Shown: positions 33,212 to 42,656 of the stretch, piece after piece
How positions within the stretch are numbered: position 1 is the first letter of the stretch
How the letters are laid out: every line of letters begins with the position of its first letter
Assembly: GCF_902498785.1 (NCBI RefSeq)
Contig: NZ_LR701494.1
Coordinates: 867,022-931,021, forward strand
From: Sphingomonas sp. EC-HK361
GTDB taxonomy: Bacteria; Pseudomonadota; Alphaproteobacteria; Sphingomonadales; Sphingomonadaceae
Reading direction: 5' to 3'
DNA length: 64,000 nt
Notes under the pieces: model-generated
What the model was told of the DNA's origin: nothing
Databases searched by the model: none
Seen by the model: only the letters and a program-made list of their open reading frames with translations
Position numbers and translations under genes: made by a program

Positions 33212-34870
33212 ATGCTGCGCGACCCTTCGACCAAATACCGCCCTTTCCCGCAAGTCGACCTGCCCGATCGCGCGTGGCCGGGCCGCACGATCACCAGGGC
33301 GCCGCGCTGGCTGTCGACCGATCTTCGCGACGGCAACCAGGCGCTCATCGATCCGATGGATGCCGAGAAGAAGACGCGGTTCTTCGATCTGCTCGTCAAG
33401 GTGGGGCTGAAGGAGATCGAGGTAGGCTTCCCCAGCGCAGGCGCGACCGAGTTCGACTTCATTGCCGGCCTCGTCCGTTCGGGCCGCATCCCGGATGACG
33501 TGATCGTCCAGGTCCTCACTCAGGCGCGACGCGATCTCATCGAGACGAGCTTCCAAAGCCTTGTCGGTGCGAAACGCGCGATCGTCCACCTCTACAATGC
33601 GGTCAGCCCGGCGTGGCGACGGATCGTCTTCAACATGGACCGCGCCGAGGTGAAGCGGATCGCGGTCGAGGGCGCCAAGGTCCTGCGCGACGAAGCGGCG
33701 AAGCAGCCCGGCACCGAATGGCATTTCGAATATTCGCCCGAAACCTTCTCCACCGCCGAGCTCGATTTTTCGGTCGAGGTCTGCGCCGCGGTCATGGACG
33801 TGCTGCGCCCGACCGCCGATCGCCCGATCATCCTCAACCTGCCCGCCACCGTCGAGGCGGCGACCCCCAACATCTATGCCGACCAGATCGAATGGTTCAT
33901 CCGCCACCTGCCGAACCGCGACACGGCGGTCATCTCGCTCCACCCGCATAACGACCGCGGCACCGGGGTCGCGGCGGCCGAACTCGGGCTGATGGCCGGC
34001 GCCGACCGGGTCGAGGGCTGCCTGCTCGGCAATGGCGAGCGGACGGGCAATTGCGATCTCGTGACGGTCGCGCTCAATCTCTACACGCAGGGCGTCGCGC
34101 CGGGCCTCGACTTCTCGGACATCGACGAAATCGTGCAGACCGTCACCTACTGCAACCAGATCGCCGTCCATCCGCGCACGCCCTATGCGGGCGATCTCGT
34201 CTTCACCGCCTTTTCCGGCAGCCACCAGGACGCGATCAAGAAGGGGTTCGCGGCGCAGGAGGCGCGCAACGACGATTTCTGGGAAGTCCCCTATCTCCCG
34301 ATCGACCCCGCCGATCTCGGCCGCAGCTACGAGGCGGTCATCCGGGTCAACTCGCAGTCGGGCAAGGGCGGCGTCGCCTGGGTGATCGAGCAGGACAGGG
34401 GCCTGAAACTGCCCAAGCGTCTGCAGGCGGATTTCAGCCGCCACGTCCAGGCGCTTGCGGACGAAACCAGCCGCGAACTCAACGCCGACGATATCTGGGG
34501 CCGCTTCGAGGCAACCTACCTGCCGCGCGCCGACGCTCGCTTCGTCCTGCGCGATTATGAGGAAAGCGGTACCGCGGGGCAGCGCCTGTTCGTCGGGCAC
34601 GTTTCGGTCGATGGGGTCGAGCGGTCGATCGCAGGCCGCGGCAACGGCCTGATCTCGGGCGTCATCGACGCACTCGGCGAAACCGGCCCATCGCTCGACG
34701 TGGTCGATTACAGCGAGCACGCGATCGGCCACGGCGCCGATGCGCAGGCCGCGGCCTATGTCGAATGCCGCACGGCTGACGGCCGCACCGTCTTCGGCGT
34801 CGGGCTCGACACCGATATCGCGACGGCGAGCGTGCGCGCGGTGCTGAGCGCTGCGAACCGCACCGGTTAG
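33212..34870 (+). CDS. leuA: 2-isopropylmalate synthase
   Basis: 552 residues, long (type 2) LeuA, first enzyme of leucine synthesis: condenses acetyl-CoA with 2-oxoisovalerate. The TIM barrel begins [19 protein letters not shown] with the metal-binding DLRDGNQ; other signatures are [39 protein letters not shown] and metal His pair in HPHND. The C-terminal allosteric domain ([23 protein letters not shown]) senses leucine. ATG 33212 is used rather than a TTG just upstream. Its stop overlaps the folB stop by 2 bp. Confidence 0.96.
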   Translation: MLRDPSTKYRPFPQVDLPDRAWPGRTITRAPRWLSTDLRDGNQALIDPMDAEKKTRFFDLLVKVGLKEIEVGFPSAGATEFDFIAGLVRSGRIPDDVIVQVLTQARRDLIETSFQSLVGAKRAIVHLYNAVSPAWRRIVFNMDRAEVKRIAVEGAKVLRDEAAKQPGTEWHFEYSPETFSTAELDFSVEVCAAVMDVLRPTADRPIILNLPATVEAATPNIYADQIEWFIRHLPNRDTAVISLHPHNDRGTGVAAAELGLMAGADRVEGCLLGNGERTGNCDLVTVALNLYTQGVAPGLDFSDIDEIVQTVTYCNQIAVHPRTPYAGDLVFTAFSGSHQDAIKKGFAAQEARNDDFWEVPYLPIDPADLGRSYEAVIRVNSQSGKGGVAWVIEQDRGLKLPKRLQADFSRHVQALADETSRELNADDIWGRFEATYLPRADARFVLRDYEESGTAGQRLFVGHVSVDGVERSIAGRGNGLISGVIDALGETGPSLDVVDYSEHAIGHGADAQAAAYVECRTADGRTVFGVGLDTDIATASVRAVLSAANRTG

Positions 34871-35214
34871 CGCGAGCGCTCGATCTCGCAGCCGACCCGC
34901 GCATCGGCGAAGATGTCCGGCTTCGTCGTGCGCACCCGGACGCGGGTGACACGCACGTCGGCGAACGCGATTGCGGCAATCGCCTCGCACAGCGATTCCT
35001 GCAGCGCGAACCCCTCGCCGCGGGCCAGTGCGCGGATCGCATCGACCACCCGGTCATAATCGACCGCAGCCTCGATCTCGTCGGCGATCGGATCGACGAG
35101 CGCCGCCGTCATCCACACCGACACAAGCACGCGTTGTGGCGCAGCTTCGTGCGGGTGGATGCCGAGATGGAGCCGCAACTCCATATCCTCGATCAGCGTC
35201 GTGAACTCAGCCAT
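34867..35214 (-). CDS. folB: Dihydroneopterin aldolase
   Basis: 115 residues, FolB fold: converts dihydroneopterin to hydroxymethyldihydropterin. Visible markers are [25 protein letters not shown] (substrate pocket), [10 protein letters not shown] and the active-site Lys in [12 protein letters not shown]; the catalytic Glu is in [15 protein letters not shown] 35214 is preferred for its spacing from GAGG; the ATG two codons upstream is the alternative. It overlaps the SDR gene by 8 bp as last gene of folE-SDR-folB. Confidence 0.88.
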   Translation of the reverse strand: MAEFTTLIEDMELRLHLGIHPHEAAPQRVLVSVWMTAALVDPIADEIEAAVDYDRVVDAIRALARGEGFALQESLCEAIAAIAFADVRVTRVRVRTTKPDIFADARVGCEIERSR

Positions 35215-35959
35215 CGGCATCCTCGAACATCACGTCGCGCGCCGAGGGAACGAAACGCTGGCCGCAATCGACATACAGCGTCTGGCCGCGAACGCCCCAC
35301 GCCCCGATCAGATAAGCCACCGCTCGTGCCACATCCTGCGGATCGACGGGCCGTCGCAGCAGGTTACCCGCCGCAACCGCGTGGAACTCACTCTCGCTTT
35401 GCCCCCCGCTCGGCAGCGTAATCCCCGGCGCGACCGCATTCACCGCGACGCGGGGACCGAGCGCCTGAGCCAGCATCGTCGTCGCGCCAGCGAGCGCGAA
35501 CTTGGCGAGGCTATAGGAAAAGAAGTCGGGATTGGGATTGGCGAGTTTCTGATCGAGCAGGTTGACGACACTGCCGCTGCCGATCCCGTCCTGACGCGCG
35601 AGCGCGCACGCGAGCCGCACCGGCGCCACGCAATTGACCGCATACAGCCGCTCCAGCAGCACCGGATCGGGATCGGGCGGCGCATCGAAGGTGAATTCCG
35701 ACGCGCTGTTGACCAGCCCGTCGATCGGTCGCCCCGCAACCTGCCCGGCCCGCGCGATCAACGCGTCGACCTCGCCCCCGTTCGCCAGATCCGCGCGCAC
35801 CGCACCAAGCGCCCCGATTTCCCTCGCCAGCGCCTCCGCCGCCTCGGACGAGCGCCCGTAATGGATGACGACGCCGTGCCCCGCCGCCGCGAGCGCGCGC
35901 GCGATCTCGGCGCCCAGCCGCTTGGCACCGCCCGTAACCAGAACGGTTCGAAGGTGCAT
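35207..35959 (-). CDS. Short-chain dehydrogenase, likely dihydromonapterin/pteridine reductase (FolM-like)
   Basis: 250 residues. Classical SDR: NADP(H) motif TGGAKRLGAEIARALAAAG (with Arg just after the Gly motif, as in NADPH enzymes), NSASEF in place of NNAS, and catalytic YSLAK (Tyr-x3-Lys). Pteridine reductases share TGGAxRxG and NSA. Placed between folE and folB and overlapping both (TGATG at its start), it is most simply a pteridine reductase acting on dihydromonapterin or dihydrofolate. No dihydrofolate reductase gene is in the window. Confidence 0.82.
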   Translation of the reverse strand: MHLRTVLVTGGAKRLGAEIARALAAAGHGVVIHYGRSSEAAEALAREIGALGAVRADLANGGEVDALIARAGQVAGRPIDGLVNSASEFTFDAPPDPDPVLLERLYAVNCVAPVRLACALARQDGIGSGSVVNLLDQKLANPNPDFFSYSLAKFALAGATTMLAQALGPRVAVNAVAPGITLPSGGQSESEFHAVAAGNLLRRPVDPQDVARAVAYLIGAWGVRGQTLYVDCGQRFVPSARDVMFEDADG

Positions 35960-36576
35960 CAGCAGCCCATGAGCGCCAGCACTTCCTTGCGGCTGCGCTC
36001 GTCGTCGCGGAACACGCCCATCATCCGGCTCGTCACCATCGCCACGCCCGGCGTGCGCACCCCGCGCGCGGTCATGCACGCATGGCTCGCCTCGATCACG
36101 ACCGCGACGCCGTGCGGCTTCAGCCCCTCCCAGATGCAGTTCGCGACTTCGGCGGTCAGCCGCTCCTGCACCTGCAGCCGCCGCGCATAGGCGTGGAGCA
36201 CGCGCGCCAGCTTCGAGATGCCGACGACCCAGTCGGACGGCAGATAGGCAATGTGCGCCTTGCCGATGATCGGCGCCATGTGATGCTCGCAGTGCGACTG
36301 GAACGGGATATCCCGCAGCAGCACGATCTCGTCATAGCCGCCAACCTCCTCGAACACGCGCGAGAGATGCTGGCGCGGATCGTCGGTGTAGCCCGCGCAA
36401 TATTCCTTCCACGCCCGCGCGACCCGCTTCGGCGTATCGATCAGTCCCTCGCGCGTGGGATCGTCGCCGGCCCAGCGAATCAGCGTCCGCACCGCCTCCG
36501 CGACGTCGTCGGGCACCGTGATCTTGTGATCGGTGCCGACCAGATCGCCGTCGTCCGGGGAATCGCCAGCCGTCAT
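35959..36576 (-). CDS. folE: GTP cyclohydrolase I
   Basis: 205 residues. Opens the pterin and folate pathway by forming dihydroneopterin triphosphate from GTP. The zinc and catalytic motifs are intact: [49 protein letters not shown] and the final Zn Cys in [15 protein letters not shown] 36576 with AAGGA eight bases upstream is preferred over the ATG ten codons earlier. First gene of the fol operon, divergent from the TonB receptor. Confidence 0.95.
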   Translation of the reverse strand: MTAGDSPDDGDLVGTDHKITVPDDVAEAVRTLIRWAGDDPTREGLIDTPKRVARAWKEYCAGYTDDPRQHLSRVFEEVGGYDEIVLLRDIPFQSHCEHHMAPIIGKAHIAYLPSDWVVGISKLARVLHAYARRLQVQERLTAEVANCIWEGLKPHGVAVVIEASHACMTARGVRTPGVAMVTSRMMGVFRDDERSRKEVLALMGC

Positions 36577-36664
36577 TTCACGAATCCTTCCTGCCGCTTG
36601 CGGCATTTGACGTTACGGCATGCGCGCGCGAGCACAACGTAAGTTCGACTTTGCAACTGTTTCA

Positions 36665-36685
36665 TTTCGGCCACATGTGCCGAAA
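36665..36685. promoter_or_regulatory. 21-bp palindrome between folE and TonB receptor
   Basis: Seven-base arms TTTCGGC and GCCGAAA enclose CACATGT. A TATACA -10-like hexamer lies at 36699-36704 toward the receptor. Position and symmetry suggest an operator, with no regulator gene next to it. Identity of the bound protein is unknown. Confidence 0.45.
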
Positions 36686-36807
36686 CCCGCAGTTTTCCTA
36701 TACAATTTCATTTGACGCTTGAAACTTCCGGTCGCAGCATCACCATACCGAACAATCAAACGCCGTGATCCGCCACAAGAGCGGGGACGGTTCCGGAGGG
36801 GATACCG

Positions 36808-39800
36808 ATGAAGAAGTTCGAGCTGCTTGCCGCGTCTGCCGTCGCCTTGATCGTTTCGGTTCCGGCCTACGCGCAGACCGCGGCCACGACAACCGCGCAG
36901 AACACCGCCCCCACCAACGGCCCCGGGCAGGAACAGAGCACCCAGGACGCGCAGGCGCAGGAGGGCGGGATCGGCGACATCGTCATCACCGCACAGCGCC
37001 AGTCGCAGCGCCTGCAGGACGTGCCGATCGCGGTCAGCGCCTTCACCGCCGAAAATCTCGAAAAGCAGCAGATCGTCAACCCGACGGCGCTGCAGCAGAC
37101 GCTGCCGAACGTGACGTTCACCAAGACGAACTTCACCTCCTCCAGCTTCACCATCCGCGGCATCGGCGACCTGTGCGTCGGCGTGACGTGCGACAGCGCG
37201 ACCGCGATTCACGTCAACGACATGCCGCTGCTCGGCACCCGCCTATTCGAAAGCGAGTTTTTCGATCTTGAGCGCGTTGAAGTGCTGCGCGGACCGCAAG
37301 GCACGCTCTTCGGGCGCAACGCGACGTCGGGCGTGGTCAATTTCATCACGGCCAAGCCGGATCTCTCGGGCGTCCACGCCGCGGGCGAGTTCGAATACGG
37401 CAACTACGATTCGAAGCGCGTGAAAGGGATGTTCAACCTACCCTTCACCGACACACTCGGCATCCGCGTTGCCGGAACCTATTTGAAACGCGATGGCTAC
37501 ATGTACAATCTCTACGACGGCAATCGCTATGATGATCGCGATCTGTATTCGGTGCGCGGGACTTTGTCGTGGGAGCCAAATGCCGACACACGCATCGACC
37601 TGATCGGCTATTATTTCCACGAAAACGACAATCGCAGCCGCATCCAGAAGCAGCTGTGCCACCGCGATCCGACCGGCGTACTCGGCTGTCTGCCCGACCG
37701 GCTGGCCTATGAGACGCCGAACGGCAACTCGACGCTCGCAGCCGTTCTCACCTCGTCGGAATTCTTTTCCACGCAGGGTGCGGGCGGCGTATTGCGGCCA
37801 TTCGCGCTGCAGAGCCTCTACGGCACCGATACCTATGCCGGTGTGGTCAACCCTCGTGACGTGCGCACCGTCAATATCGACGTCCCGCCGACCTATTTCG
37901 CCGAGGAAGAGCAATATACGGCCAAGATCTTCCACGACTTCGGACCGGTGTCGTTCAACTTCACCGGCGGCTATATGCGGTCGGCCGTGGATAGTGTTAG
38001 CGACTACAATCTCGCGGTCGAACAGTCTCTCGCCGCCAATCCGGGCCTCAACTTCCTAAACGCCGTCGCGCGCACAGGATCGCCCTACGCCTTCCTCCAG
38101 CCGATCCGCCAGACGCTGATCCCCAACGGAACCGGTAGCGTCTGCCAGTCGGCGGCCGATCCCAACAATGTCGGTGTCTATGGCGGCAATTCGGTTGGCT
38201 GCTTCGGGCAAAGCCTCGATTTCGACCGCTCCCGGATCGTGACCCGCAACTATTCGGCCGAAGCGCATATCGACAGCTCGTTCGACGGGATGTTCAATTT
38301 TCTGCTCGGCGGCATCTATTTCGACTCGAAATCGCGGAACAACGATTACTTCGTGAACGCGTTCGGGCTCGATTACGCGTCGGGTATCCTCGGCTCGGCA
38401 TCGTCCGCGGCGATCCCCGGCGTGAACGGCAACGCCTTTCTCGGCACGCCCTTCTATCGCAACGACAGCGACACCTTCCGCCTGAAAAGCTACGGCATTT
38501 TCGGCGAAACCTATTTCGAGATGTCGGACAAACTGAAGCTGACTTTGGGCCTGCGCTACAACAACGATCGCAAGTTCGTGCGCGCACGGAACCTGACGCT
38601 CAACGTCCTGACCCCGATCGGTTCCGACTCGCTCACTGACGGACTCAATTACAACGCGGTCGATTTCGATCCGACGACGCCCGGCGTCCAGGATTACGCA
38701 GATCGGTCTGTGAAGTTTGATCGCCTGACCGGTCGTGCGGTCATCGACTACAAGATCACCCCCGACAATCTCCTCTACGCGTCCTATTCGCGCGGCTACA
38801 AGTCGGGTGGCATCAACCCGCCATTGCCGCCGGCGTTCAACGTCCCGCAGACGTTCGGCCCGGAAAAGGTCGATGCCTTCGAAATCGGATCGAAGAACAC
38901 CTTCGGCAACGGGACGCTTCGCCTCAACCTCACCGGCTTCTATTACAAATACAAATCGCTGCAACTGAGCCGCATCGTCGCGCGCACCAGCGTGAACGAC
39001 AACGTCGATGCCGACATCTACGGCGTCGAGGCGGAAGCGATCATCTCCCCGGTGCCGGCGTTCGTCGTCAACGCGAACTTCAGCTACCTCCACAGCAAGG
39101 TTTCGAACAGCAAGCTGCTCGTGAACCCGCGTGATCCCTCGGGCGGTCGCAGCGATGCGGTCATCATCAAGGACATCACCAACGGGTCCAATTGCGCGGT
39201 GGTCAGCAATGCCGGCAGTTCGGCCGTCGCGAACGCGTTCGTCACCGGTGCCAACAACGCGATCAACGCCGGCGCGCTGGCTGCAAACGGCCTGCAGGCT
39301 GGCGCCGGTCTGCGCGGCCCCGTCGCCATTCCCGGCATGAACGGCACAACCGGCGCCTTTAGCGTCTGCTCGGCCCTGCAGGGCCTTGCGCCGGTCCTTG
39401 CGCCCAACGCCATCACCGTGCTGACGGACGGCGTTGCCGTTGATGTCCAGGGTAACAAGCTGCCCCAGGCGCCCACCTACAAGTTTGCCGTCGGCGCGCA
39501 GTATACGATCGACGTCGGCGGCAGCGGATGGACGCTCGTCCCGCGCGCAGACCTCAACTATACCGGCAACAGCTATGGCTCGATCTTCGGCACCGCCATC
39601 GATCGCATTCCCGGCTACGAAGTCGTCAACGCGCAGATTCAGCTCAACGCGCCGGATGACCGGTTCTACCTGCGCGGCTTCGTGTCGAACCTCACCCAGA
39701 ACGACGCCATCACCGGCCAGTATGTGACCGACCAGTCGTCGGGGCTGTTCACCAACATCTTCACCATCGAACCGCGCCGCTACGGCGTCGCGGCAGGGTT

Positions 39801-39810
39801 CAAATTCTAG
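36808..39810 (+). CDS. TonB-dependent receptor (large, carbohydrate/nutrient type)
   Basis: 1000 residues. Signal peptide MKKFELLAASAVALIVSVPAYAQ, a Thr/Gln-rich linker, TonB-box region IVITAQRQSQRLQDVPIAV, plug domain (IRGIGDLCVGVTCDSATAIHVNDMPL with a Cys pair in the loop, VEVLRGPQGTLFGRNATSGVVNFIT), then a long barrel ending in F (AAGFKF). The VEVLRGPQGTLFGRN pattern is the typical sphingomonad expanded receptor family. Substrate unknown: no transporter or hydrolase next to it. A palindrome lies upstream and a strong terminator downstream. Confidence 0.92.
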   Translation: MKKFELLAASAVALIVSVPAYAQTAATTTAQNTAPTNGPGQEQSTQDAQAQEGGIGDIVITAQRQSQRLQDVPIAVSAFTAENLEKQQIVNPTALQQTLPNVTFTKTNFTSSSFTIRGIGDLCVGVTCDSATAIHVNDMPLLGTRLFESEFFDLERVEVLRGPQGTLFGRNATSGVVNFITAKPDLSGVHAAGEFEYGNYDSKRVKGMFNLPFTDTLGIRVAGTYLKRDGYMYNLYDGNRYDDRDLYSVRGTLSWEPNADTRIDLIGYYFHENDNRSRIQKQLCHRDPTGVLGCLPDRLAYETPNGNSTLAAVLTSSEFFSTQGAGGVLRPFALQSLYGTDTYAGVVNPRDVRTVNIDVPPTYFAEEEQYTAKIFHDFGPVSFNFTGGYMRSAVDSVSDYNLAVEQSLAANPGLNFLNAVARTGSPYAFLQPIRQTLIPNGTGSVCQSAADPNNVGVYGGNSVGCFGQSLDFDRSRIVTRNYSAEAHIDSSFDGMFNFLLGGIYFDSKSRNNDYFVNAFGLDYASGILGSASSAAIPGVNGNAFLGTPFYRNDSDTFRLKSYGIFGETYFEMSDKLKLTLGLRYNNDRKFVRARNLTLNVLTPIGSDSLTDGLNYNAVDFDPTTPGVQDYADRSVKFDRLTGRAVIDYKITPDNLLYASYSRGYKSGGINPPLPPAFNVPQTFGPEKVDAFEIGSKNTFGNGTLRLNLTGFYYKYKSLQLSRIVARTSVNDNVDADIYGVEAEAIISPVPAFVVNANFSYLHSKVSNSKLLVNPRDPSGGRSDAVIIKDITNGSNCAVVSNAGSSAVANAFVTGANNAINAGALAANGLQAGAGLRGPVAIPGMNGTTGAFSVCSALQGLAPVLAPNAITVLTDGVAVDVQGNKLPQAPTYKFAVGAQYTIDVGGSGWTLVPRADLNYTGNSYGSIFGTAIDRIPGYEVVNAQIQLNAPDDRFYLRGFVSNLTQNDAITGQYVTDQSSGLFTNIFTIEPRRYGVAAGFKF

Positions 39811-39839
39811 ACCCGATCATCGCGAGGGGGAGCGACGAG

Positions 39840-39868
39840 GGGCCTCCGGCAGCAGCCGGTGGCCCTTT
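39840..39868 (+). terminator. Intrinsic terminator of the TonB receptor
   Basis: GGGCC-T-CCGGC, loop AGCA, GCCGG-T-GGCCC, then TTT: a ten-base-pair stem with one T-T mismatch. It ends 7 bp before the stop of the convergent fghA gene, so it also can stop leftward readthrough in part. Confidence 0.75.
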
Positions 39869-39874
39869 CGCTTG

Positions 39875-40708
39875 TCAGCCGTGCAGGCGCGCGGCGTGCC
39901 AGGCGATGTGATCCGCCATGAACGTCGAGATGAAGGCATAGCTGTGATCGTAACCCGGTTGCATCCTGAGCGTCAGGTCGATGCCCGCCTGCGCGCACGC
40001 CTCGCACAGCAACTCGGGCTTCAACTGCTCGGTCAGAAAGCCATCGGCGTCCCCCTGATCGACGCGCAGCGCGTCGACGCGCGCGCCATCCTCGATCAGC
40101 GCGCACGCGTCGTAGGCGCGCCACGCCGCACGGTCCGGCCCCAGATAGCCGCCGAGCGCCTTCTCTCCCCACGGGCAGGTCTGCGGCGACACGATCGGCG
40201 CGAACGCGGAGACGCTGCGAAACCGCGCCGGATCGCGCAGCGCGATCGTCAGTGCGCCGTGACCGCCCATCGAATGCCCGGTGATACCCTGCCGCGCCGT
40301 ATCGACGGGAAAATGCTCGGCAACCAGCGCCGGCAGCTCGCGCTCGATGTAACTGCGCATCCGGAAGTTTTCCGCCCACGGTGCCTGCGTCGCATCGACA
40401 TAGAAGCCCGCGCCCTGCCCGAAATCCCATGATTCGTCGTCCGGCACGCCCTCCCCGCGCGGGCTCGTGTCCGGCGCGACGAAAATCACGCGCCGTTCGG
40501 CGCACGCGCGGCGATATTCGCCCTTGTCGGTGACGTTGGCGTGGGTGCAGGTCAGCCCCGACAGATACCACAGCACCGGCAACCGCTCGCCCACCGCGTG
40601 CTCCGGGACGAAGACGGAGAACCTCATCGGCGTCCCCGTCTCCTCGGAATCATGCCGATAGACGCCCTGAATGCCGCCGAATGCCTTGCTTTCGCTTAAC
40701 TTTTCCAT
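39875..40708 (-). CDS. fghA: S-formylglutathione hydrolase
   Basis: 277 residues, esterase D type. Splits S-formylglutathione to formate and glutathione in glutathione-dependent formaldehyde oxidation. Nucleophile in GITGHSMGGHGAL, oxyanion YLSGLTCTHANV with the conserved Cys, and DTSPRGEGVPDDESWDFGQGAGFYVDAT, which is specific to the family; the catalytic His is in PGYDHSYAFISTF. ATG 40708 is preferred, 8 codons after the first ATG. No alcohol dehydrogenase adhC is next to it. Confidence 0.94.
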   Translation of the reverse strand: MEKLSESKAFGGIQGVYRHDSEETGTPMRFSVFVPEHAVGERLPVLWYLSGLTCTHANVTDKGEYRRACAERRVIFVAPDTSPRGEGVPDDESWDFGQGAGFYVDATQAPWAENFRMRSYIERELPALVAEHFPVDTARQGITGHSMGGHGALTIALRDPARFRSVSAFAPIVSPQTCPWGEKALGGYLGPDRAAWRAYDACALIEDGARVDALRVDQGDADGFLTEQLKPELLCEACAQAGIDLTLRMQPGYDHSYAFISTFMADHIAWHAARLHG

Positions 40709-40766
40709 CGTGCAACCAATCTCCGCGTCCATCGATTGATGTCGTCAACCGGACAGGAGACACGCG

Positions 40767-40970
40767 ATGGCCGATCTGAAGAAGGGCGACAAGGTCACGT
40801 GGAAATCGCACGGCGGGACCGCCCATGGCACCGTCGAGAAGAAGCAGACGTCGCCTACCCGCATCAAAAGCCACAAGGTTTCTGCGACGAAGGACGATCC
40901 GCAATATATCGTAAGGAGTGACAACGGCGGAAAGGCAGCGCACAAGCGTGCTGCGCTCAAGAAGGCGTGA
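40767..40970 (+). CDS. DUF2945 (TUDOR-like hypervirulence-associated) protein
   Basis: 67 residues, very basic: KKGDKVTWKSHGGTAHGTVEKKQTSPTRIKSH, then DDPQYIVRSDNGGKAAHKRAALKKA. The KGDxVxWxSxxG start is typical of DUF2945 proteins, predicted SH3/Tudor-like folds of unknown role. ACAGGAGA precedes the ATG. A SWIB gene follows after 51 bp. Confidence 0.85.
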   Translation: MADLKKGDKVTWKSHGGTAHGTVEKKQTSPTRIKSHKVSATKDDPQYIVRSDNGGKAAHKRAALKKA

Positions 40971-41021
40971 TTCCAAACGGCCGGCAGATCAAGGCCCGGT
41001 CGAACAACAGGAAGGAATGCG

Positions 41022-41282
41022 ATGGCTACGACCACCAAGACCGGCGGCATTCACGCCCCCGTCCAGCCGAGCCCCGAGCTCGGCGCGATCGTCGGCAATG
41101 ACAAGCTGCCGCGCAGCCAGGTGATCAGCAAGGTGTGGGACTATATCAAGGCCCACAATCTCCAGAACCCGGAGAACAAGCGCGAGATCGTGGCAGACGA
41201 GAAGCTGAAGAAGGTCTTCGGCAAGGATCGCTGCTCGATGTTCGAAATGAACAAGCACATCTCGGCGCACGTCAAGGCGTGA
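41022..41282 (+). CDS. SWIB/MDM2 domain protein
   Basis: 86 residues: IVGNDKLPRSQVISKVWDYIKAHNLQNPENKREIVADEKLKKVFGKDRCSMFEMNKHISAHVK is a complete SWIB fold. In bacteria these occur as stand-alone proteins, best known in chlamydiae fused to topoisomerase; function in alphaproteobacteria is unknown. AGGAATG precedes the ATG. With DUF2945 it may form a small stress- or chromatin-associated pair (inference). Confidence 0.9.
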   Translation: MATTTKTGGIHAPVQPSPELGAIVGNDKLPRSQVISKVWDYIKAHNLQNPENKREIVADEKLKKVFGKDRCSMFEMNKHISAHVKA

Positions 41283-41320
41283 CCTGCCGCTTCTCGGGGG
41301 CGCCGCGGCCGGATGGTCGT

Positions 41321-41397
41321 TGGTGCCCCCGAGAGGATTCGAACCTCCGGCCTGCGGTTTAGGAAACCGTCGCTCTATCCGACTGAGCTACGGGGGC
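41321..41397 (-). tRNA. tRNA-Arg (anticodon CCU)
   Basis: 77 nt read on the minus strand from GCCCCCG to GGGGGCACCA. Acceptor stem GCCCCCG pairs with CGGGGGC; D-arm GCTCAGTCGGATAGAGC; anticodon stem CGGTTTCCTAAACCG with anticodon CCT (plus-strand 41361-41363); T-arm GGAGGTTCGAATCCTC; encoded CCA at 41321-41323. Decodes AGG. Complete and apparently functional. Confidence 0.97.
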
Positions 41398-41461
41398 ACG
41401 CGGGAAACCGGTAATGGCGCGGCCCGGACCGGTCAATCGGTCGCCGTTTGCCCCGCATCGC

Positions 41462-42160
41462 TCAATTCGCGGCGAACGTGCGCGTCGGCTTGCCGGCCGC
41501 ATCGCGAAACTCGATCTTCGCCGCGCCGTCCGGCTCGACCCGCAGGACCAGCCGCCCGCGCCCCTGCGCATCGCGCAGCACCAGCTGCGACGACCGGTCG
41601 GGTGATCGACCCAGATACACACGCTGCGCAACCTCGAACCCCGCTGCCTTGTAAGCCGCGGTCTTGGCCGGCCCGTCCGGCATCGCGCGCAGGGCTTGCG
41701 CGTGCGCGAGGTCGAGTGGCAGATCGGGCCGGTCGTTGATCCGCAGCGACGCCTGACGATCGGCGCCATTCTCGTCGCTCGACATCTGGATGGTCTGGTC
41801 CTGCCGCCAGCGATCGAAGGTCAGGCTGCCACCGTTGGTCGGCCGGCCATTCTTCAGTCCGCCGTCGAAGACCAGGCCGCCATTCTCGGTGCCCTCGTCA
41901 TTGTAGAAGATCATCCCGGCCTCGGATCGCCCGGGATGCGGATATTCCCGGCCCGCAACGATGATGCCCGGGATGCGTGCGTGGTTCGAAATGGCGAGAC
42001 GCAGCGTCCCGTCCGGTTCGCGGATGTTGATGCGCTCGACGTCGATCTCACGAAAACGGCGCGCATCGGACGGAGCCGTTGCACCGAGCAGAAGCCAGAG
42101 CACCGCGAGCGTCATCACCGCGGCATAGGCACCGATCGCATTGGTCGCTGAAAGACGCAT
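41462..42160 (-). CDS. Exported/membrane-anchored hypothetical protein
   Basis: 232 residues. An N-terminal helix (IGAYAAVMTLAVLWLLLGATAPSDA) anchors or exports the rest. The C-terminal part has beta-type repeats: ININIREPDGTLRLAISNHARIPGIIVAG-like segments and VYLGRSPDRSSQLVLRDAQGRGRLVLRVEPDGAAKIEFRDAAGK, i.e. two copies of a strand-rich (R/K)LxxxxDGxxRL element. I do not recognise a family. ATG 42160. It stands alone between tRNA-Arg and DUF1178. Confidence 0.7.
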   Translation of the reverse strand: MRLSATNAIGAYAAVMTLAVLWLLLGATAPSDARRFREIDVERINIREPDGTLRLAISNHARIPGIIVAGREYPHPGRSEAGMIFYNDEGTENGGLVFDGGLKNGRPTNGGSLTFDRWRQDQTIQMSSDENGADRQASLRINDRPDLPLDLAHAQALRAMPDGPAKTAAYKAAGFEVAQRVYLGRSPDRSSQLVLRDAQGRGRLVLRVEPDGAAKIEFRDAAGKPTRTFAAN

Positions 42161-42224
42161 TCGATCCTCCCTTTTCGCAGCGCCATCCTATCGACGGCGA
42201 AAAAAGCGGGCGAATGAAAAAGCG

Positions 42225-42656
42225 TCAGTTCGTCGCCTCGGGCGGCACGACCGGCAGCGGAAGCGGCGCGACGCTCACGCCTTCGTCCAGCAGCGCCTTC
42301 GCCTCAGCAACGGTCGCCTGGCCGTGGATCACCTCCTTCGGCTTCTCCCCGCCATGCATGGCGCGCGCCTCGTCGGCGAAGGTCGCGCCGACCCAGCGGG
42401 AGTTGCGCAGCGCTTCGGTCTGTGCAGCTGCCAGCGCTTTCAGCATCGCCTTCGCGGCATCGGGCGGCGGCGGCGCTGGGGCGCGGTTGCCCTTTGCAGC
42501 AACCTGCGGCGCCATCACCGCCTTTTCGATCTGATCGTCGTCGCAGATCGGGCATCGCAGCAGGCCACGACCGCGCTGCTCCTCATACGCCGCGCTCGAG
42601 GCAAACCAGGCCTCGAACACGTCGCCGCGGGTGCAGCGCAGGTCGAACACGATCAT
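42225..42656 (-). CDS. DUF1178 family protein
   Basis: 143 residues. MIVFDLRCTRGDVFEAWFASSAAYEEQRGRGLLRCPICDDDQIEKAVMAPQVA is the conserved N-terminus of DUF1178, with a CxxC zinc-type pair (CPIC) and one earlier Cys. The C-terminal region is WVGATFADEARAMHGGEKPKEVIHGQATVAEAKALLDEG, also family-typical. Function unknown, perhaps nucleic-acid or metal related. ATG overlaps the grx stop by 4 bp. Confidence 0.9.
   Translation of the reverse strand: MIVFDLRCTRGDVFEAWFASSAAYEEQRGRGLLRCPICDDDQIEKAVMAPQVAAKGNRAPAPPPPDAAKAMLKALAAAQTEALRNSRWVGATFADEARAMHGGEKPKEVIHGQATVAEAKALLDEGVSVAPLPLPVVPPEATN

Noticed and set aside
32936-34990. Minus-strand ORF (684 codons) opposite leuA
   Set aside because: Shadow frame with typical antisense composition; leuA is certain.
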